From G965197405 sp965197405 (GTDB lineage: Bacteria > Chloroflexota > Dehalococcoidia > Lucifugimonadales > JAGWBF01), in contig OZ240206.1 in NCBI GenBank assembly GCA_965197405.1, forward strand, positions 2,852,001 through 2,916,000: a stretch of 64,000 nucleotides of DNA, written 5' to 3'. Position numbers and translations under genes: made by a program. Shown in pieces: positions 53,044 through 61,722 of this stretch. The first letter of the stretch is position 1. Each line of letters begins with the position of its first letter. The notes under the pieces are model-generated. The model saw only the letters and a list, made by a program, of their open reading frames with translations. It did no database searches and was not told the DNA's origin.

Positions 53044-54048
53044 ATGAAACTGGGGAAATTCCCGGTGGACTTGCTCGAACGTCTGCTCTCCAGGGTAGAG
53101 ATTAAAGACGATAGGGTGCTCCTGGGTCCCAAGGTCGGGGAGGATGCCGCGCTACTGGACTTCGGAGACAGGGTCCTGGTGGTCAAGTCCGATCCCATAA
53201 CCTTCGCCACCCATCTCATCGGCTGGTATGCGGTGCAGGTAAACGCCAACGACGTGGCTTGTGCCGGAGCTATACCCCGGTGGTTCCTGGCAACTTTGCT
53301 TGTCCCGGAGGCCTTCACGGAGAAGGATGCAGAGGGTATTTTCCATCAGCTTCTGGAAGCCTGTGCCTCCCTAGACGTTACACTCGTGGGGGGGCACAGC
53401 GAGGTGAGTAGAGGCATTACACAGCCCATCATAATGGGATGTATGTTGGGCGAAGTGGAAAAAGGTAAAATGGTACGCACGGGCGGCGCACAGGACGGGG
53501 ACAGCATAGTCGTGACCAAGGGTATCGCCCTGGAAGGGTGTGCATTGTTGGCCCAGGATGCGGCGGACCTTTTATCGGATGCCGGAGTTACTGCCGGCGC
53601 TGTATCCAGAGCGAAGGAGTTCCTTTTTTCTCCGGGTATAAGTGTAGTCAAGGACGCACTTACAGCCTGCGCCGCGGTCCCCGTGAACGCCCTCCATGAT
53701 CCCACAGAGGGAGGTCTGGCGACGTGCCTGTGGGAGTTGGCCAAGGCGGCGGGTGTGGGTCTGGCGATCGAAGAGGGAAGTATTCCCCTCCTGACCGAAT
53801 GTACTGAAATCTGTGACGCCCTCGGACTAGACCCCCTGGGCCTGCTGGCATCGGGGGCGCTGGTTATTACGCTGCCTCCCGAGGGGGTGCCACGACTCTT
53901 CGCGGCCCTTGAAAAGGAAGGGATTGACGCCTTTGAGATAGGTAGGATTACCGGCCCGGAGGAGGGTGTTAGCATAATCAGAGGGCACGAGTTGGAACCC
54001 TTGCCCCGGTTCGAGAGGGACGAGCTAGCCCGTTTCCTCGCCCCCTAA
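53044..54048 (+). CDS. AIR-synthase-fold protein, HypE-like
   Basis: 334 aa. KVGEDAALLDFGDRVLVVKSDPITFATHLIGWYAVQVNANDVACAGAIPRWFLATLLVP is the N-terminal AIR synthase domain; VTLVGGHSEVSRGITQPIIMG and HDPTEGGLATCLWELAKAAGVGLAIEEGSIPL follow. It is nearest to HypE-like hydrogenase expression proteins. HypE's C-terminal modified Cys is absent, so carbamoyl dehydration for hydrogenase is unlikely. No hyp genes adjoin. It lacks the active-site Cys/Sec of SelD. The ATP-dependent reaction is unknown. Confidence 0.75.
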   Translation: MKLGKFPVDLLERLLSRVEIKDDRVLLGPKVGEDAALLDFGDRVLVVKSDPITFATHLIGWYAVQVNANDVACAGAIPRWFLATLLVPEAFTEKDAEGIFHQLLEACASLDVTLVGGHSEVSRGITQPIIMGCMLGEVEKGKMVRTGGAQDGDSIVVTKGIALEGCALLAQDAADLLSDAGVTAGAVSRAKEFLFSPGISVVKDALTACAAVPVNALHDPTEGGLATCLWELAKAAGVGLAIEEGSIPLLTECTEICDALGLDPLGLLASGALVITLPPEGVPRLFAALEKEGIDAFEIGRITGPEEGVSIIRGHELEPLPRFERDELARFLAP

Positions 54049-54100
54049 CGGTCTTGATGTGCTTTAACGCGGCACAGGGATTGTGGCTCCTCCGGCGTAC

Positions 54101-55069
54101 CTATGCGGGCTGGTAGGCGTCCAGAACCTCTCTCAGACGGGGTAGGGTTATATTGCCGCCGGTGATAACCAACGCTACCTTCTTACCCTTTATCTCTTCA
54201 CGGTACTTGATGGCGCCGGCGAGGGGTGCAGCGCCAGCCCCCTCTGCAAGGGTGTGGGCCTTCTCTATGAGCATGGCAATGGCCCGGTCTATCTCGCCAT
54301 CATCCACCAGGAGAAAGTCGTCCAGCAAGTCCCGTAGTATGCCCTGAGTTAGCTCGTAGGCCGTAGCGGTGGCCATCCCTTCGGCTATAGTCTCCATAGG
54401 GGCGTCGGTAATCTCGCCCTTCTTCCAGGAGAGATATCCGGCCGGGGCCTGAGCCGACTGCACGGCGATAACCTTTATATCCGGGTTAGCTGCCTTGGCT
54501 ACAATGCAGGCGCCGGCAGCACCGGTGCCACCGCCCATAGGGGCAAAAATGTAGTCCACGTCCGGGAAGTCCTCGATTATCTCCAGGCTCTCGGTTGCCA
54601 CTCCTGCGATGATGAGAGGCTCATTCACGGGGTGCACGTAGCGATAGCTCTCCTCCTTTGCCAGCCGCTCACAGTGCTCCCTGGCTTCGTCGAAGTGTTT
54701 CCCGTGGAAAATCAGCTCGGCCCCCAGGTCCCTCATGGACTGCGCCTTGAGGGGGTTTGCGCCCTGGGGGAGGCCGATTATGGCCCGTGCTCCGAAGAGC
54801 TTACAGGCGTATGCTACAGACTGGCCGTGGTTGCCCGAGGAAGCGGTGATTACTCCACGACTGCGGTCCTCCTCGCTCATGCGGGCCAGGAGGTTCACGC
54901 CACCGCGTACCTTGAAGGCTCCCAGGGCATGGTGGTTCTCATGCTTGAGGCGTATCTCCGCATCCAGGAAACGGCTGAGGGCTGCGTAGTAGTGCAGAGG
55001 CGTGCGGGATAGGTAGGGAGATATGGTCTTTCGAGCCTCCAGAACGTCGTGAAGGGTAGGCCTCTTCAT
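54101..55069 (-). CDS. PLP-dependent ammonia-lyase (threonine/serine dehydratase type)
   Basis: 322 aa, fold type II. The PLP lysine lies in HENHHALGAFKVRGGVNLL (about residue 60), the phosphate loop in SSGNHGQSVAYACKLFG, and the Gly-rich FAPMGGGTGAAGACIVA near residue 185. Threonine dehydratase, serine racemase and threo-3-hydroxyaspartate ammonia-lyase share these; no ACT regulatory domain is present, so a catabolic role is likelier. ATG at 55069 is preferred to an upstream frame start at 55105. Confidence 0.83.
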   Translation of the reverse strand: MKRPTLHDVLEARKTISPYLSRTPLHYYAALSRFLDAEIRLKHENHHALGAFKVRGGVNLLARMSEEDRSRGVITASSGNHGQSVAYACKLFGARAIIGLPQGANPLKAQSMRDLGAELIFHGKHFDEAREHCERLAKEESYRYVHPVNEPLIIAGVATESLEIIEDFPDVDYIFAPMGGGTGAAGACIVAKAANPDIKVIAVQSAQAPAGYLSWKKGEITDAPMETIAEGMATATAYELTQGILRDLLDDFLLVDDGEIDRAIAMLIEKAHTLAEGAGAAPLAGAIKYREEIKGKKVALVITGGNITLPRLREVLDAYQPA

Positions 55070-55126
55070 ATTCTTCTCCTTTACGATTCTTTGGAAAGGC
55101 CGCAACTCTCGAGGATGAGGGGCGCT

Positions 55127-56332
55127 TTACCCCTCCCCGAAGAACCGCCTTCGGGCTGCCTCGTCTAACGTTTGCTCGGGTCCGCTGAAAAAGGTGTCCG
55201 GAAGCCGGGACCTGTCCTCCCGCCATAACGGGAGTGCCCGCTCTCGAATCGAGTCGGCTTCAGGCCCCACCCGCATCAACATCTGCGTCATCCAGGACTC
55301 CATAGTGTGCGTCGCCCCATAGTACCGGTCATGCTCCCGTGCGTAGGCGTTCCCCGCATCGTCCCAGTCTTCGTGCTGGAGCAGCTGGTCCCGAAGGACT
55401 CGGACATCACGGAGGGTCAAAGATAGTCCCTGGCCCCACGTAGGGTCACTGGCTGCCGCAGCGTCACCGATCAAGGCCACGCCCTTCCGGTAAGGATGGT
55501 CCACCCATGTGGACGCGCCATCGAAGGTCGCCAGCGGGCCTATAGCTTTTCCCGTGGTGTAATACTCGGCTGCCACTCCCGTTTTCAAAGACTCGTCAAC
55601 GAACTTGGGCAAGTCCGCATCCCCGCTGAGGCGGCGCCCGGAGCCGGTCCCGTAGCAGAGGTACGCTCTCACCTGGCCGTGTCCCTGTGGGAAGAGCAAA
55701 GCACCGAGACCCAGGGAAGAGTTCAGCCAGAAATGGCAAGCATCGTCTCGAACGGGTATACCTTCATATAATACGCCCGCCACCAGGTTCTGCTCCGCGT
55801 CTTGCCGGACGGTGAAGCCGCTCCAGCCCCGCATCATGGAGGTTCTCCCGTCGGCGCCGACCACAAGACGCGCCCGGAATTCAGCCTGGCGACCGCTTAT
55901 GTCGGCCACAACAGTCGGGGCGTCGCCTGTCTTGGTCCCACGCACCCTCGCGCCGCGTCGTACCTCCGCACCGGCGCTCGCCGCGGCTTCCAGGAGTCCT
56001 TCCTGCACTCCGGGGTGATAAAAGGCGAGGGCCGGCACCTTGGGGGCCGTAGTGGTCGAGAAGTCGCGATGCCCCGTCCTCGTGGGTCCCCGGTAGGAGT
56101 CCCACCACGGGAGCTCGTGTCCTCCCGAGGCAATGAGGGTGTCATAGATTCCCAGGTCCCTGGCCTCCATCGTTCCCCAAGGCATCATCGCTTCTCCGCG
56201 TACGCGGTCCCTGAAACGGGCTTCCGACTCCAGCACAAGCACGCGGGCGCCGCGCTCCGCCATCGCCTTTGCGAGGGCAGAGCCGCCGAGTCCCCCTCCG
56301 ACGGTGATGATGTCATAGGTCTCTGGAGCCAT
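55127..56332 (-). CDS. FAD-dependent monooxygenase-like oxidoreductase
   Basis: 401 aa. The FAD dinucleotide motif YDIITVGGGLGGSALAKAMAERGARVLVLE is at residues 6-36, the DG motif ARLVVGADGRTSMMRG near 155, and the GD motif GVALIGDAAAASDPTWGQGLSLTLRDV near 285. This is the PF01494 pattern of flavin hydroxylases, geranylgeranyl reductases and halogenases. The substrate is unknown. It is a lone gene downstream of the por terminator. Confidence 0.82.
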   Translation of the reverse strand: MAPETYDIITVGGGLGGSALAKAMAERGARVLVLESEARFRDRVRGEAMMPWGTMEARDLGIYDTLIASGGHELPWWDSYRGPTRTGHRDFSTTTAPKVPALAFYHPGVQEGLLEAAASAGAEVRRGARVRGTKTGDAPTVVADISGRQAEFRARLVVGADGRTSMMRGWSGFTVRQDAEQNLVAGVLYEGIPVRDDACHFWLNSSLGLGALLFPQGHGQVRAYLCYGTGSGRRLSGDADLPKFVDESLKTGVAAEYYTTGKAIGPLATFDGASTWVDHPYRKGVALIGDAAAASDPTWGQGLSLTLRDVRVLRDQLLQHEDWDDAGNAYAREHDRYYGATHTMESWMTQMLMRVGPEADSIRERALPLWREDRSRLPDTFFSGPEQTLDEAARRRFFGEG

Positions 56333-56470
56333 GAGCCGCCTCCGGCGTTGGTAGTTGGCACGACCGGGTAAGTACCCTGGTGGCCCGATTTGCTTCGAGG
56401 GCCGTTCCCAGCATTAGATTATGACAACAAGGGCATCCAGGTCAACCCATGTTAAGAATACCGGCGCACA

Positions 56471-56503
56471 AATTAAATGAGGGCCCCATCACTTGGGGCC
56501 CTC
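56471..56503 (-). terminator. intrinsic terminator of the por operon
   Basis: Minus-strand GAGGGCCCC-AAGTGAT-GGGGCCCTC (56503-56479) is a perfect 9-bp stem followed by ATTTAATT. It lies 35 nt after the porB stop. Confidence 0.8.
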
Positions 56504-56537
56504 GACAACCTGACATGTCCTAGCGTGGGGTGTATCC

Positions 56538-57527
56538 CTAGTCCTCTTTGATGTTGACGGGCACTACGCCCGGGCCCCACCACCTCTCCCACATCTCGTC
56601 CACTTTGTCCTGGACGTACTTGGTGTCCTCCGGGGTGAAGTGGGCGAAGCGGCCCTGACGCGATAGGTACTCCTCAACGGGCTTGCGCTTCCTCATACCC
56701 TTGGCTATCGCCTTGGAGGGGCCGTTGAGGATTAGCTCGCCGTCTATTATCTCGTAGAGCACCCATAGCCCCGTCTCTATGGACAGCATACCCAGCTCGT
56801 GGGAGAACTTGGGGTCGTAGTCCCATCCCTTGGGGCAGGGGTCAATGCTGTGAATGAAAGTGGGGCCGCCTATGGTGAGGGCGCGGCGCACCTTGTTGGT
56901 CATGTCCAGGCCATAGGAGCCGCAGGCGGTGGCGAGATACCGGCATTCGGGGTGCCCTGCGGCCAGCATACCAACCATGTTCTTCTTCCATCGAGTATTC
57001 ATGATGCGGTGGACCTTGCCAGGCGGACTGAAGGTGGAGTTGGCCCCCCAAGGTGACATGCCCGATACCTGAATATCGGTGTTGGCGTAGGACTCGTTGT
57101 CGTACAACAGAACAAGGTGATTGTATTCGGGGTGAGTAAGGGAAGCTGAGATGGCCGAAAGGCCCATGTCGGCGCCGCCGCCATCTCCACAGAAGGCTAT
57201 CACGTTGATAGGCTCCTCCTTCATCTTGCCCTTGCGCATGAGGACTTTGAGGGCGGCGGCGGTGCCCGTGGCCGCGGACCCGGACGAGCCTAGCTGAGTG
57301 TGCATCCAGGGCACGACCCAGGGGGTGGTGTAATAGGTGGTGTTGGCCACGTACATGCAGCCGGTGCTCCCCACCACGATTGTCCTGTCACCCGCAGCTT
57401 TTATCATGAGGCGCATCACCAGGGCCGACTCGCAACCCTGGCAGGTCCTGTGGCCCGACGTGAACATCTCCTCTACCGGTATATTCTTGACTCCCTTTAC
57501 CTGGGGGAGGTCTGTTACAGTAGCCAT
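56538..57527 (-). CDS. porB: 2-oxoacid:ferredoxin oxidoreductase, beta (TPP) subunit
   Basis: 329 aa. It binds thiamine diphosphate, which attacks the oxo acid. RTCQGCESALVMRL holds cluster or active-site Cys near the N-terminus; GDGGGADMGLSAISASLTHPEYNHLVLLYDNESYANT is the TPP/Mg2+ motif; FIHSIDPCPKGWDYDP is typical of PorB. Its start lies 2 nt after the alpha gene. Together with the upstream gamma/delta fusion it forms a pyruvate-type synthase; other 2-oxo acids are possible. Confidence 0.9.
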   Translation of the reverse strand: MATVTDLPQVKGVKNIPVEEMFTSGHRTCQGCESALVMRLMIKAAGDRTIVVGSTGCMYVANTTYYTTPWVVPWMHTQLGSSGSAATGTAAALKVLMRKGKMKEEPINVIAFCGDGGGADMGLSAISASLTHPEYNHLVLLYDNESYANTDIQVSGMSPWGANSTFSPPGKVHRIMNTRWKKNMVGMLAAGHPECRYLATACGSYGLDMTNKVRRALTIGGPTFIHSIDPCPKGWDYDPKFSHELGMLSIETGLWVLYEIIDGELILNGPSKAIAKGMRKRKPVEEYLSRQGRFAHFTPEDTKYVQDKVDEMWERWWGPGVVPVNIKED

Positions 57528-57529
57528 AA

Positions 57530-58741
57530 TTAACTCCTTACTCCTATCCAATAATTTTCCTGCTCTACCTTGCCCGTTTCCAGCGCTTGCCGGATTATGT
57601 CAGTCATCTCTATGACGTTCTGCCCTCGGACTTCCCGGCCACCCAGCCCGGCGATGAAGCTGAGCACCAGGGGTCTTTTCTCGAGGGGGTACAGGGTAGA
57701 CCGTATCTCCTGGAACAGGACTCCTCCATAAGATGGTGCACCATAGGAGTAGTCCCTGTCAATAACGCCAATGGCCTTGAAACGGGATAGTACCTCTTGA
57801 ATCTCCTGGTATGCGAAGGGGCGGAACCACTTTATCCGCACAAACCCCACCTTGATTCCCTGCTCCCTCATCCTTCGGACGGCCACCCTTACGGGCAGCG
57901 CTAGGGTCCCCATGCCAACGAAGACTATCTCCGCGTCGTCGGTCATGTACTCTTCGTAGAAGGGGCTGGGACTTCCTCTGCCGAAGGTATTCTTGAACTC
58001 CTCGTATACCTCCTCAATTACCCCTTTGGACCGGCGCATGGCTTCGTCCGTCTGCTTCCGTATTTCCATCAGCCAGTCCTCGTTGACCTGGGGCGCGATG
58101 GTGATGGGGTTGTCCGGGTGCAGGAGCAGACTGCCCCTATCGTAAGCAGGCAGGAATTGCTGCACCAGGCTTTTGTCAGGGACCTTGACGATGGCCTGGG
58201 AGTGGGTGAGGAAGGAACCGTCGGCGCTGATGGCGCAGGGCAAGAATACCCTGGGGTCTTCGGCGATTCGCCAGGCCATGATGGCCGTGTCCAGGGCCTC
58301 CTGGGCCGTGGAGACCCAGTTGAGCATCCAGCCCAGGTCCCGCACCGCCAGAGCATCGTTATGCTCCACGCCGAAAGCGCCTGGATCATCCAGCGCCCTG
58401 TTGCCCACCATTGCCACCACGGGGAGTCTGAGGCCGGCGGTGACTGTGATTGCCTCGAAGGCGTAGAACCATCCCACGCCGCTGGAACCGCAAAAAACCC
58501 TCGCGCCGACGGAGCTGGCGTGTTTCACAATCTCGAACTGGGAGTGCTCGCTCTCGGCCACGATGAACTCGCAGTCCAGGTCGCCATCGGCCACGAGCCT
58601 GGATACGTACTGCATCACGGTATCGTAGGGCCGGATGGGATAGGCGGTGATTACGTCCACGTCCGCAAGGCCGCAGGCCACGGCGATGGCCTCACTGCCG
58701 CTGATGAGTTGCTCTTGCTCCAGATGTTCCGCTGTTGCCAT
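57530..58741 (-). CDS. porA: 2-oxoacid:ferredoxin oxidoreductase, alpha subunit
   Basis: 403 aa. GSEAIAVACGLADVDVITAYPIRPYDTVMQYVSRLVADGDLDCEFIVAESEHSQFEIVKHASSVGARVFCGSSGVGW is the pyrimidine-binding domain, with the catalytic-type Glu. The DAEIVFVGMGTL and YSYGAPSYGGVLFQE segments follow. The usual TYPITP is here TAYPIRP. The ATG overlaps the gamma/delta gene stop (TAATG). Confidence 0.9.
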   Translation of the reverse strand: MATAEHLEQEQLISGSEAIAVACGLADVDVITAYPIRPYDTVMQYVSRLVADGDLDCEFIVAESEHSQFEIVKHASSVGARVFCGSSGVGWFYAFEAITVTAGLRLPVVAMVGNRALDDPGAFGVEHNDALAVRDLGWMLNWVSTAQEALDTAIMAWRIAEDPRVFLPCAISADGSFLTHSQAIVKVPDKSLVQQFLPAYDRGSLLLHPDNPITIAPQVNEDWLMEIRKQTDEAMRRSKGVIEEVYEEFKNTFGRGSPSPFYEEYMTDDAEIVFVGMGTLALPVRVAVRRMREQGIKVGFVRIKWFRPFAYQEIQEVLSRFKAIGVIDRDYSYGAPSYGGVLFQEIRSTLYPLEKRPLVLSFIAGLGGREVRGQNVIEMTDIIRQALETGKVEQENYWIGVRS

Positions 58742-59895
58742 TATTGTATGTCCTCCATCTGGGCGATTTCTTCCCCGTACTGCCCGACATGATGGAAGCC
58801 GTGGGACCTGCCCTCGGCCTTCTGCTTCTGAATCAGGTCCGTCATCCACTGCTTGTAGCCGTCCTTGTCCTTCTGCCACATCTCCCACTGGCCGGCGTTG
58901 TCGGTAAACTCCGCCTCGTTAATCATCGTGACACAGTCCGGCACCGGGCAGACCGCTTCGCAGACGCCGCAGCCACAGCAGGCCTCCATATTGGCGTCGT
59001 AGAGTCCGTCCGGGGTGACGTCGAAGCAGGTGTCGGGGCACTGGAGCCAGCAGAGGGTGCACTTGATGCAGGTATCGAAGTCCACCACGGGGCGCATGCT
59101 GCGGGTGCTGTACTTCTTGAAATAGGGGTTCCTTTCAGGCTCGTAGCCCCCGTCACCCCCCCGAAAGCCCTCACCTTGGGGTATCGCCCTTACCACTATC
59201 CCCTCTTCCATCTGCGTCCAGCCGGGCAGATCGAAGCTGAAGGGGACCTCTGTGTTGCCCTCTCCAGGCTCTACTACGCCGGTCTCCGTCCGGTCGTAGG
59301 ACTTCCGGGCGGACTGCACTTTCGTCTCATTGCTCCACTGCTCCCTTATGGCCTCCTCCATGGTCTCGATGCTGACCAGGTCCGGGCAGACCTTGCAGAG
59401 CGCGCCCAGTATCCTCACATCGGTGTGGTCGTCCTTGTAGACCCAGAGGCCGGAGAAGCTGGTCGTCCCCTTCACTATACCGACGTTGTAGGGCATATCC
59501 TTCTGATGAGTGTCCTGAATGAGGTCGGCCCTGCTCTGCATGGATGTGACCAGAAGCGTGCCGTTCTCTTTGGTGAGCTGGTTGATGGGCTGGAGGCCAT
59601 ACCATCCCCAGGACTCCACCCCTTTGCAGAGAGTATCGTCCACGGCTACGGTGACGTCCACGTCGTCAGCCTCGTACATGGCTAGGTTCTCCTCCAGCTC
59701 CTCTGCGGTATCGGCCACCACAGCGAAGTTCTTGGCCGGGATGCCGTTGCGCTCCGGGGAGTCGCCATAGCGCCCGAAGGATGTCCCTACCTTCCCCTCT
59801 TTTCTGGCGGCGAGAACGATACCGCGACAGATGTTCCTGGCCAGCGTCTTCTGGAATATCCCCCGGTACACTACCTCGACAGCTACCTTGCCCAT
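58741..59895 (-). CDS. 2-oxoacid:ferredoxin oxidoreductase, fused gamma and delta (ferredoxin) subunits
   Basis: 384 aa. Residues 1-190 are the gamma domain (VEVVYRGIFQKTLARNICRGIVLAA...GALCKVCPDLVSIETMEEAI). The C-terminal part has two 4Fe-4S motifs, CIKCTLCWLQCPDTC and CCGCGVCEAVCPVPDC, as in PorD. Electrons pass from TPP through these clusters to ferredoxin. It is the first structural gene of the operon, preceded by AAGGAGG sites, and overlaps porA. The fusion of PorG and PorD is a known variant. Confidence 0.88.
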   Translation of the reverse strand: MGKVAVEVVYRGIFQKTLARNICRGIVLAARKEGKVGTSFGRYGDSPERNGIPAKNFAVVADTAEELEENLAMYEADDVDVTVAVDDTLCKGVESWGWYGLQPINQLTKENGTLLVTSMQSRADLIQDTHQKDMPYNVGIVKGTTSFSGLWVYKDDHTDVRILGALCKVCPDLVSIETMEEAIREQWSNETKVQSARKSYDRTETGVVEPGEGNTEVPFSFDLPGWTQMEEGIVVRAIPQGEGFRGGDGGYEPERNPYFKKYSTRSMRPVVDFDTCIKCTLCWLQCPDTCFDVTPDGLYDANMEACCGCGVCEAVCPVPDCVTMINEAEFTDNAGQWEMWQKDKDGYKQWMTDLIQKQKAEGRSHGFHHVGQYGEEIAQMEDIQ

Positions 59896-60034
59896 AAGCT
59901 TTTCCTCCTTCCTCCTTACGTGAATCTCTCTTACCCCAATGGTTGCCTCAGGGTCTTTTCAGGGTGGGCCGGATGGGTCTTTAAGCACTCTCTTACCTCA
60001 AGGGTTGCCTACTCTATGCAGGCGGGTCTTCACA

Positions 60035-60775
60035 TTATGTTAACAGGTTCGTTGCCGCCAGGGAAGCCGGCCCTAAACCGTCTCGGACAGGGAAGTGCGC
60101 CGGCTCGACCTGAGATATGTGGTGCTGCATGGCCTCTCTAGCTCCTTCTGCGTCATTTCGCCTGACCACATCGAGGATTTGCCTGTGGGAAGCGAGAGAG
60201 CGTTGCGGGCGGCCCGGAGTCTGGAGCGACTGGTCGCGAGACTGGCGCAGTATATCCGCTATGGTGGAGACGACCTTTACCAGCGCCCAGTTCTGGGTGG
60301 CCTGGGCCATAGCGAAGTGGAAGGCGGTATCGCCCTCAACCCCCGTCTCTCCCCTGGCTATCTGGCGCTCCTGTTCTTCCAGCGCCTCAATCGCTCTCTG
60401 AATGTCCTCCGGGGTGGCCCGTTCGGCTGCCAGGGCCGCGATCTGAGGCTCCAGAAGGTGGCGTACCTCGAAGATGTCGTTGAGAGCGTCCCGCTCCTCC
60501 GTGAGAGAGGAGGCGATAATCGAGATGAGGCTGTCCAGGCTCTCGGTGCTGATGAACGTTCCGGCACCGGGACGGCTCACCACCAACCCCTGTAGCTCCA
60601 GGGCGCGTATGGCTTCCCGGAGCGAGCTCCGGCTGACCTGAAGGCGCTCCGCCAACTCCCGCTCCGAGGGGAGCCTGTCGCCAGGCTTCAGGATGCCCTC
60701 CTTGATGAACCCCTGAATCTGGCCGACAATGTCCTGGTAGAGCCTTCTTCGCTTTATGATCTTGAAATCTTCCAT
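60035..60775 (-). CDS. GntR/FadR-family transcriptional regulator
   Basis: 246 aa. N-terminal winged helix KRRRLYQDIVGQIQGFIKEGILKPGDRLPSERELAERLQVSRSSLREAIRALELQGLVVSRPGAGTFIS and C-terminal all-helical FCD domain (DIFEVRHLLEPQIAALAAERAT...EGDTAFHFAMAQAT...ASHRQILDVVRRNDAEGAREAMQHHI) with metal-binding His. Such proteins sense small organic acids. It lies upstream of the por operon on the same strand with a gap of about 140 nt, and has its own promoter and a TGGTCNGACCA operator, so it probably controls itself and perhaps por. Confidence 0.88.
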   Translation of the reverse strand: MEDFKIIKRRRLYQDIVGQIQGFIKEGILKPGDRLPSERELAERLQVSRSSLREAIRALELQGLVVSRPGAGTFISTESLDSLISIIASSLTEERDALNDIFEVRHLLEPQIAALAAERATPEDIQRAIEALEEQERQIARGETGVEGDTAFHFAMAQATQNWALVKVVSTIADILRQSRDQSLQTPGRPQRSLASHRQILDVVRRNDAEGAREAMQHHISQVEPAHFPVRDGLGPASLAATNLLT

Positions 60776-60794
60776 AGCGGGGCTGATGGTCAAC

Positions 60795-60805
60795 TGGTCA
60801 GACCA
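60795..60805. promoter_or_regulatory. FadR-type operator
   Basis: TGGTCAGACCA, within AACTGGTCAGACCAATT, a near-perfect palindrome of the class TGGTCNGACCA bound by FadR/GntR proteins. It lies 10-20 nt after the likely start of transcription and 19 nt before the regulator's ATG. Confidence 0.7.
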
Positions 60806-60822
60806 ATTCCTGGCTGATGTGT

Positions 60823-60850
60823 ATTATACAGGCAAAGCTCCGGTTGTCAA
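60823..60850 (-). promoter_or_regulatory. promoter of the GntR-family gene
   Basis: Minus-strand consensus TTGACA (60850-60845), 16-nt spacer, TATAAT (60828-60823). This is the best sigma70-type promoter in the window and is followed at once by the operator. Confidence 0.8.
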
Positions 60851-60910
60851 TCCTTTTCCCCGAGTATGCTTTATGTCTAGTTGCCGGAATAATCGCTCGC
60901 TGGGCGGGCA

Positions 60911-61230
60911 AGGCCTTTCAATCGTCACTCCGAGCGGAGCGAGGGGTCTAATGTCCTTGCCTTCTTAGGCGTGCTGCTATCCAAGCATTTCAGATTCCTC
61001 GCTGCGCTCGGAATGACACGCGGCGGGGACCTGTATTCACCTGGCGTCGAGAATTGAAAGACCCCGGGCAGGGCCTTTCAATTGTCACCCCGAGCGGAGC
61101 GAGGGGTCTAATGTCCTTGCCTTCTTAGGCGTGCTGCTATCCAAGCATTTTAGATTCCTCGCTGCGCTCGGAATGACACGCGGCGGGGACCTGTATTCAC
61201 CTGGCGTCGAGAATTGAAAGACCCTGGCTG
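60911..61230. repeat. 160-bp tandem duplication, each half holding a type A repeat
   Basis: Two near-identical halves (60911-61070 and 61071-61230) differ at only a few positions. Each begins with GGCCTTTCAAT and ends with GAGAATTGAAAGACCC, and each contains one type A repeat (60924-61017 and 61084-61177). These are intergenic; the rest of 60851-61390 holds no gene I can support. Confidence 0.85.
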
Positions 61231-61390
61231 GGCGGGCAGACAGAAGGGGACATCTAAGATATAATGGTGGCTGTACCCTGAAGACGTAAGGGCATATCCT
61301 GAAGTACAGCGTCCTGTTGGCAGTCCATTGTGTGTCAGCAACCCCATGTTATGTAAATAATGGCCCAGCCAATGGCGCGGGAAGTTTACA

Positions 61391-61714
61391 TTGAGCACCA
61401 GCACGAATCCCGGCAGCATTGAAATAGCAGAGCAGGGGATACGCATAGACTGGGGGGACGGCCACCGCAGCATCTACCCCCACAGGTTCCTCCGGCTGCG
61501 ATGCCCTTGTGCTCACTGCATTGACGAGTGGACGCGCGCCCCACGGTTGGACCCGGAGACGGTGCCCCTTGACGTGCAGGCCGTGGACTATATGGTGATA
61601 GGCAACTACGCCGTGGAGTTTCTCTGGAGTGACACCCACTACACGGGCATCTATACCTATGAATTCCTCAGAAGCGCCTGCTCCTGTATGCAGTGCCTGG
61701 CTGCTCGGGAGTAA
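61391..61714 (+). CDS. DUF971-domain protein
   Basis: 107 aa. GIRIDWGDGHRSIYPHRFLRLRCPCAHCIDEWTRAPRLDPETVPLDVQAVDYMVIGNYAVEFLWSDTHYTGIYTYEFLRSACSC is the whole DUF971 domain (also the N-terminal part of gamma-butyrobetaine hydroxylases), with Cys pairs CPCAHC and CSCMQC. It may bind zinc or an iron-sulfur cluster; the role is unknown. The TTG at 61391 is the likely start. It converges with the zinc-ribbon gene. Confidence 0.82.
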   Translation: MSTSTNPGSIEIAEQGIRIDWGDGHRSIYPHRFLRLRCPCAHCIDEWTRAPRLDPETVPLDVQAVDYMVIGNYAVEFLWSDTHYTGIYTYEFLRSACSCMQCLAARE

Positions 61715-61722
61715 GTGGTTCC

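Noticed and set aside
53044..54048. SelD (selenophosphate synthetase), which would have supported selenium use
   Set aside because: It has the AIR synthase fold but not SelD's N-terminal Cys/Sec loop; it is closer to HypE.
60911..61230. CRISPR array
   Set aside because: Only two units of 160 bp, nearly identical throughout and without spacers; no cas gene is present.
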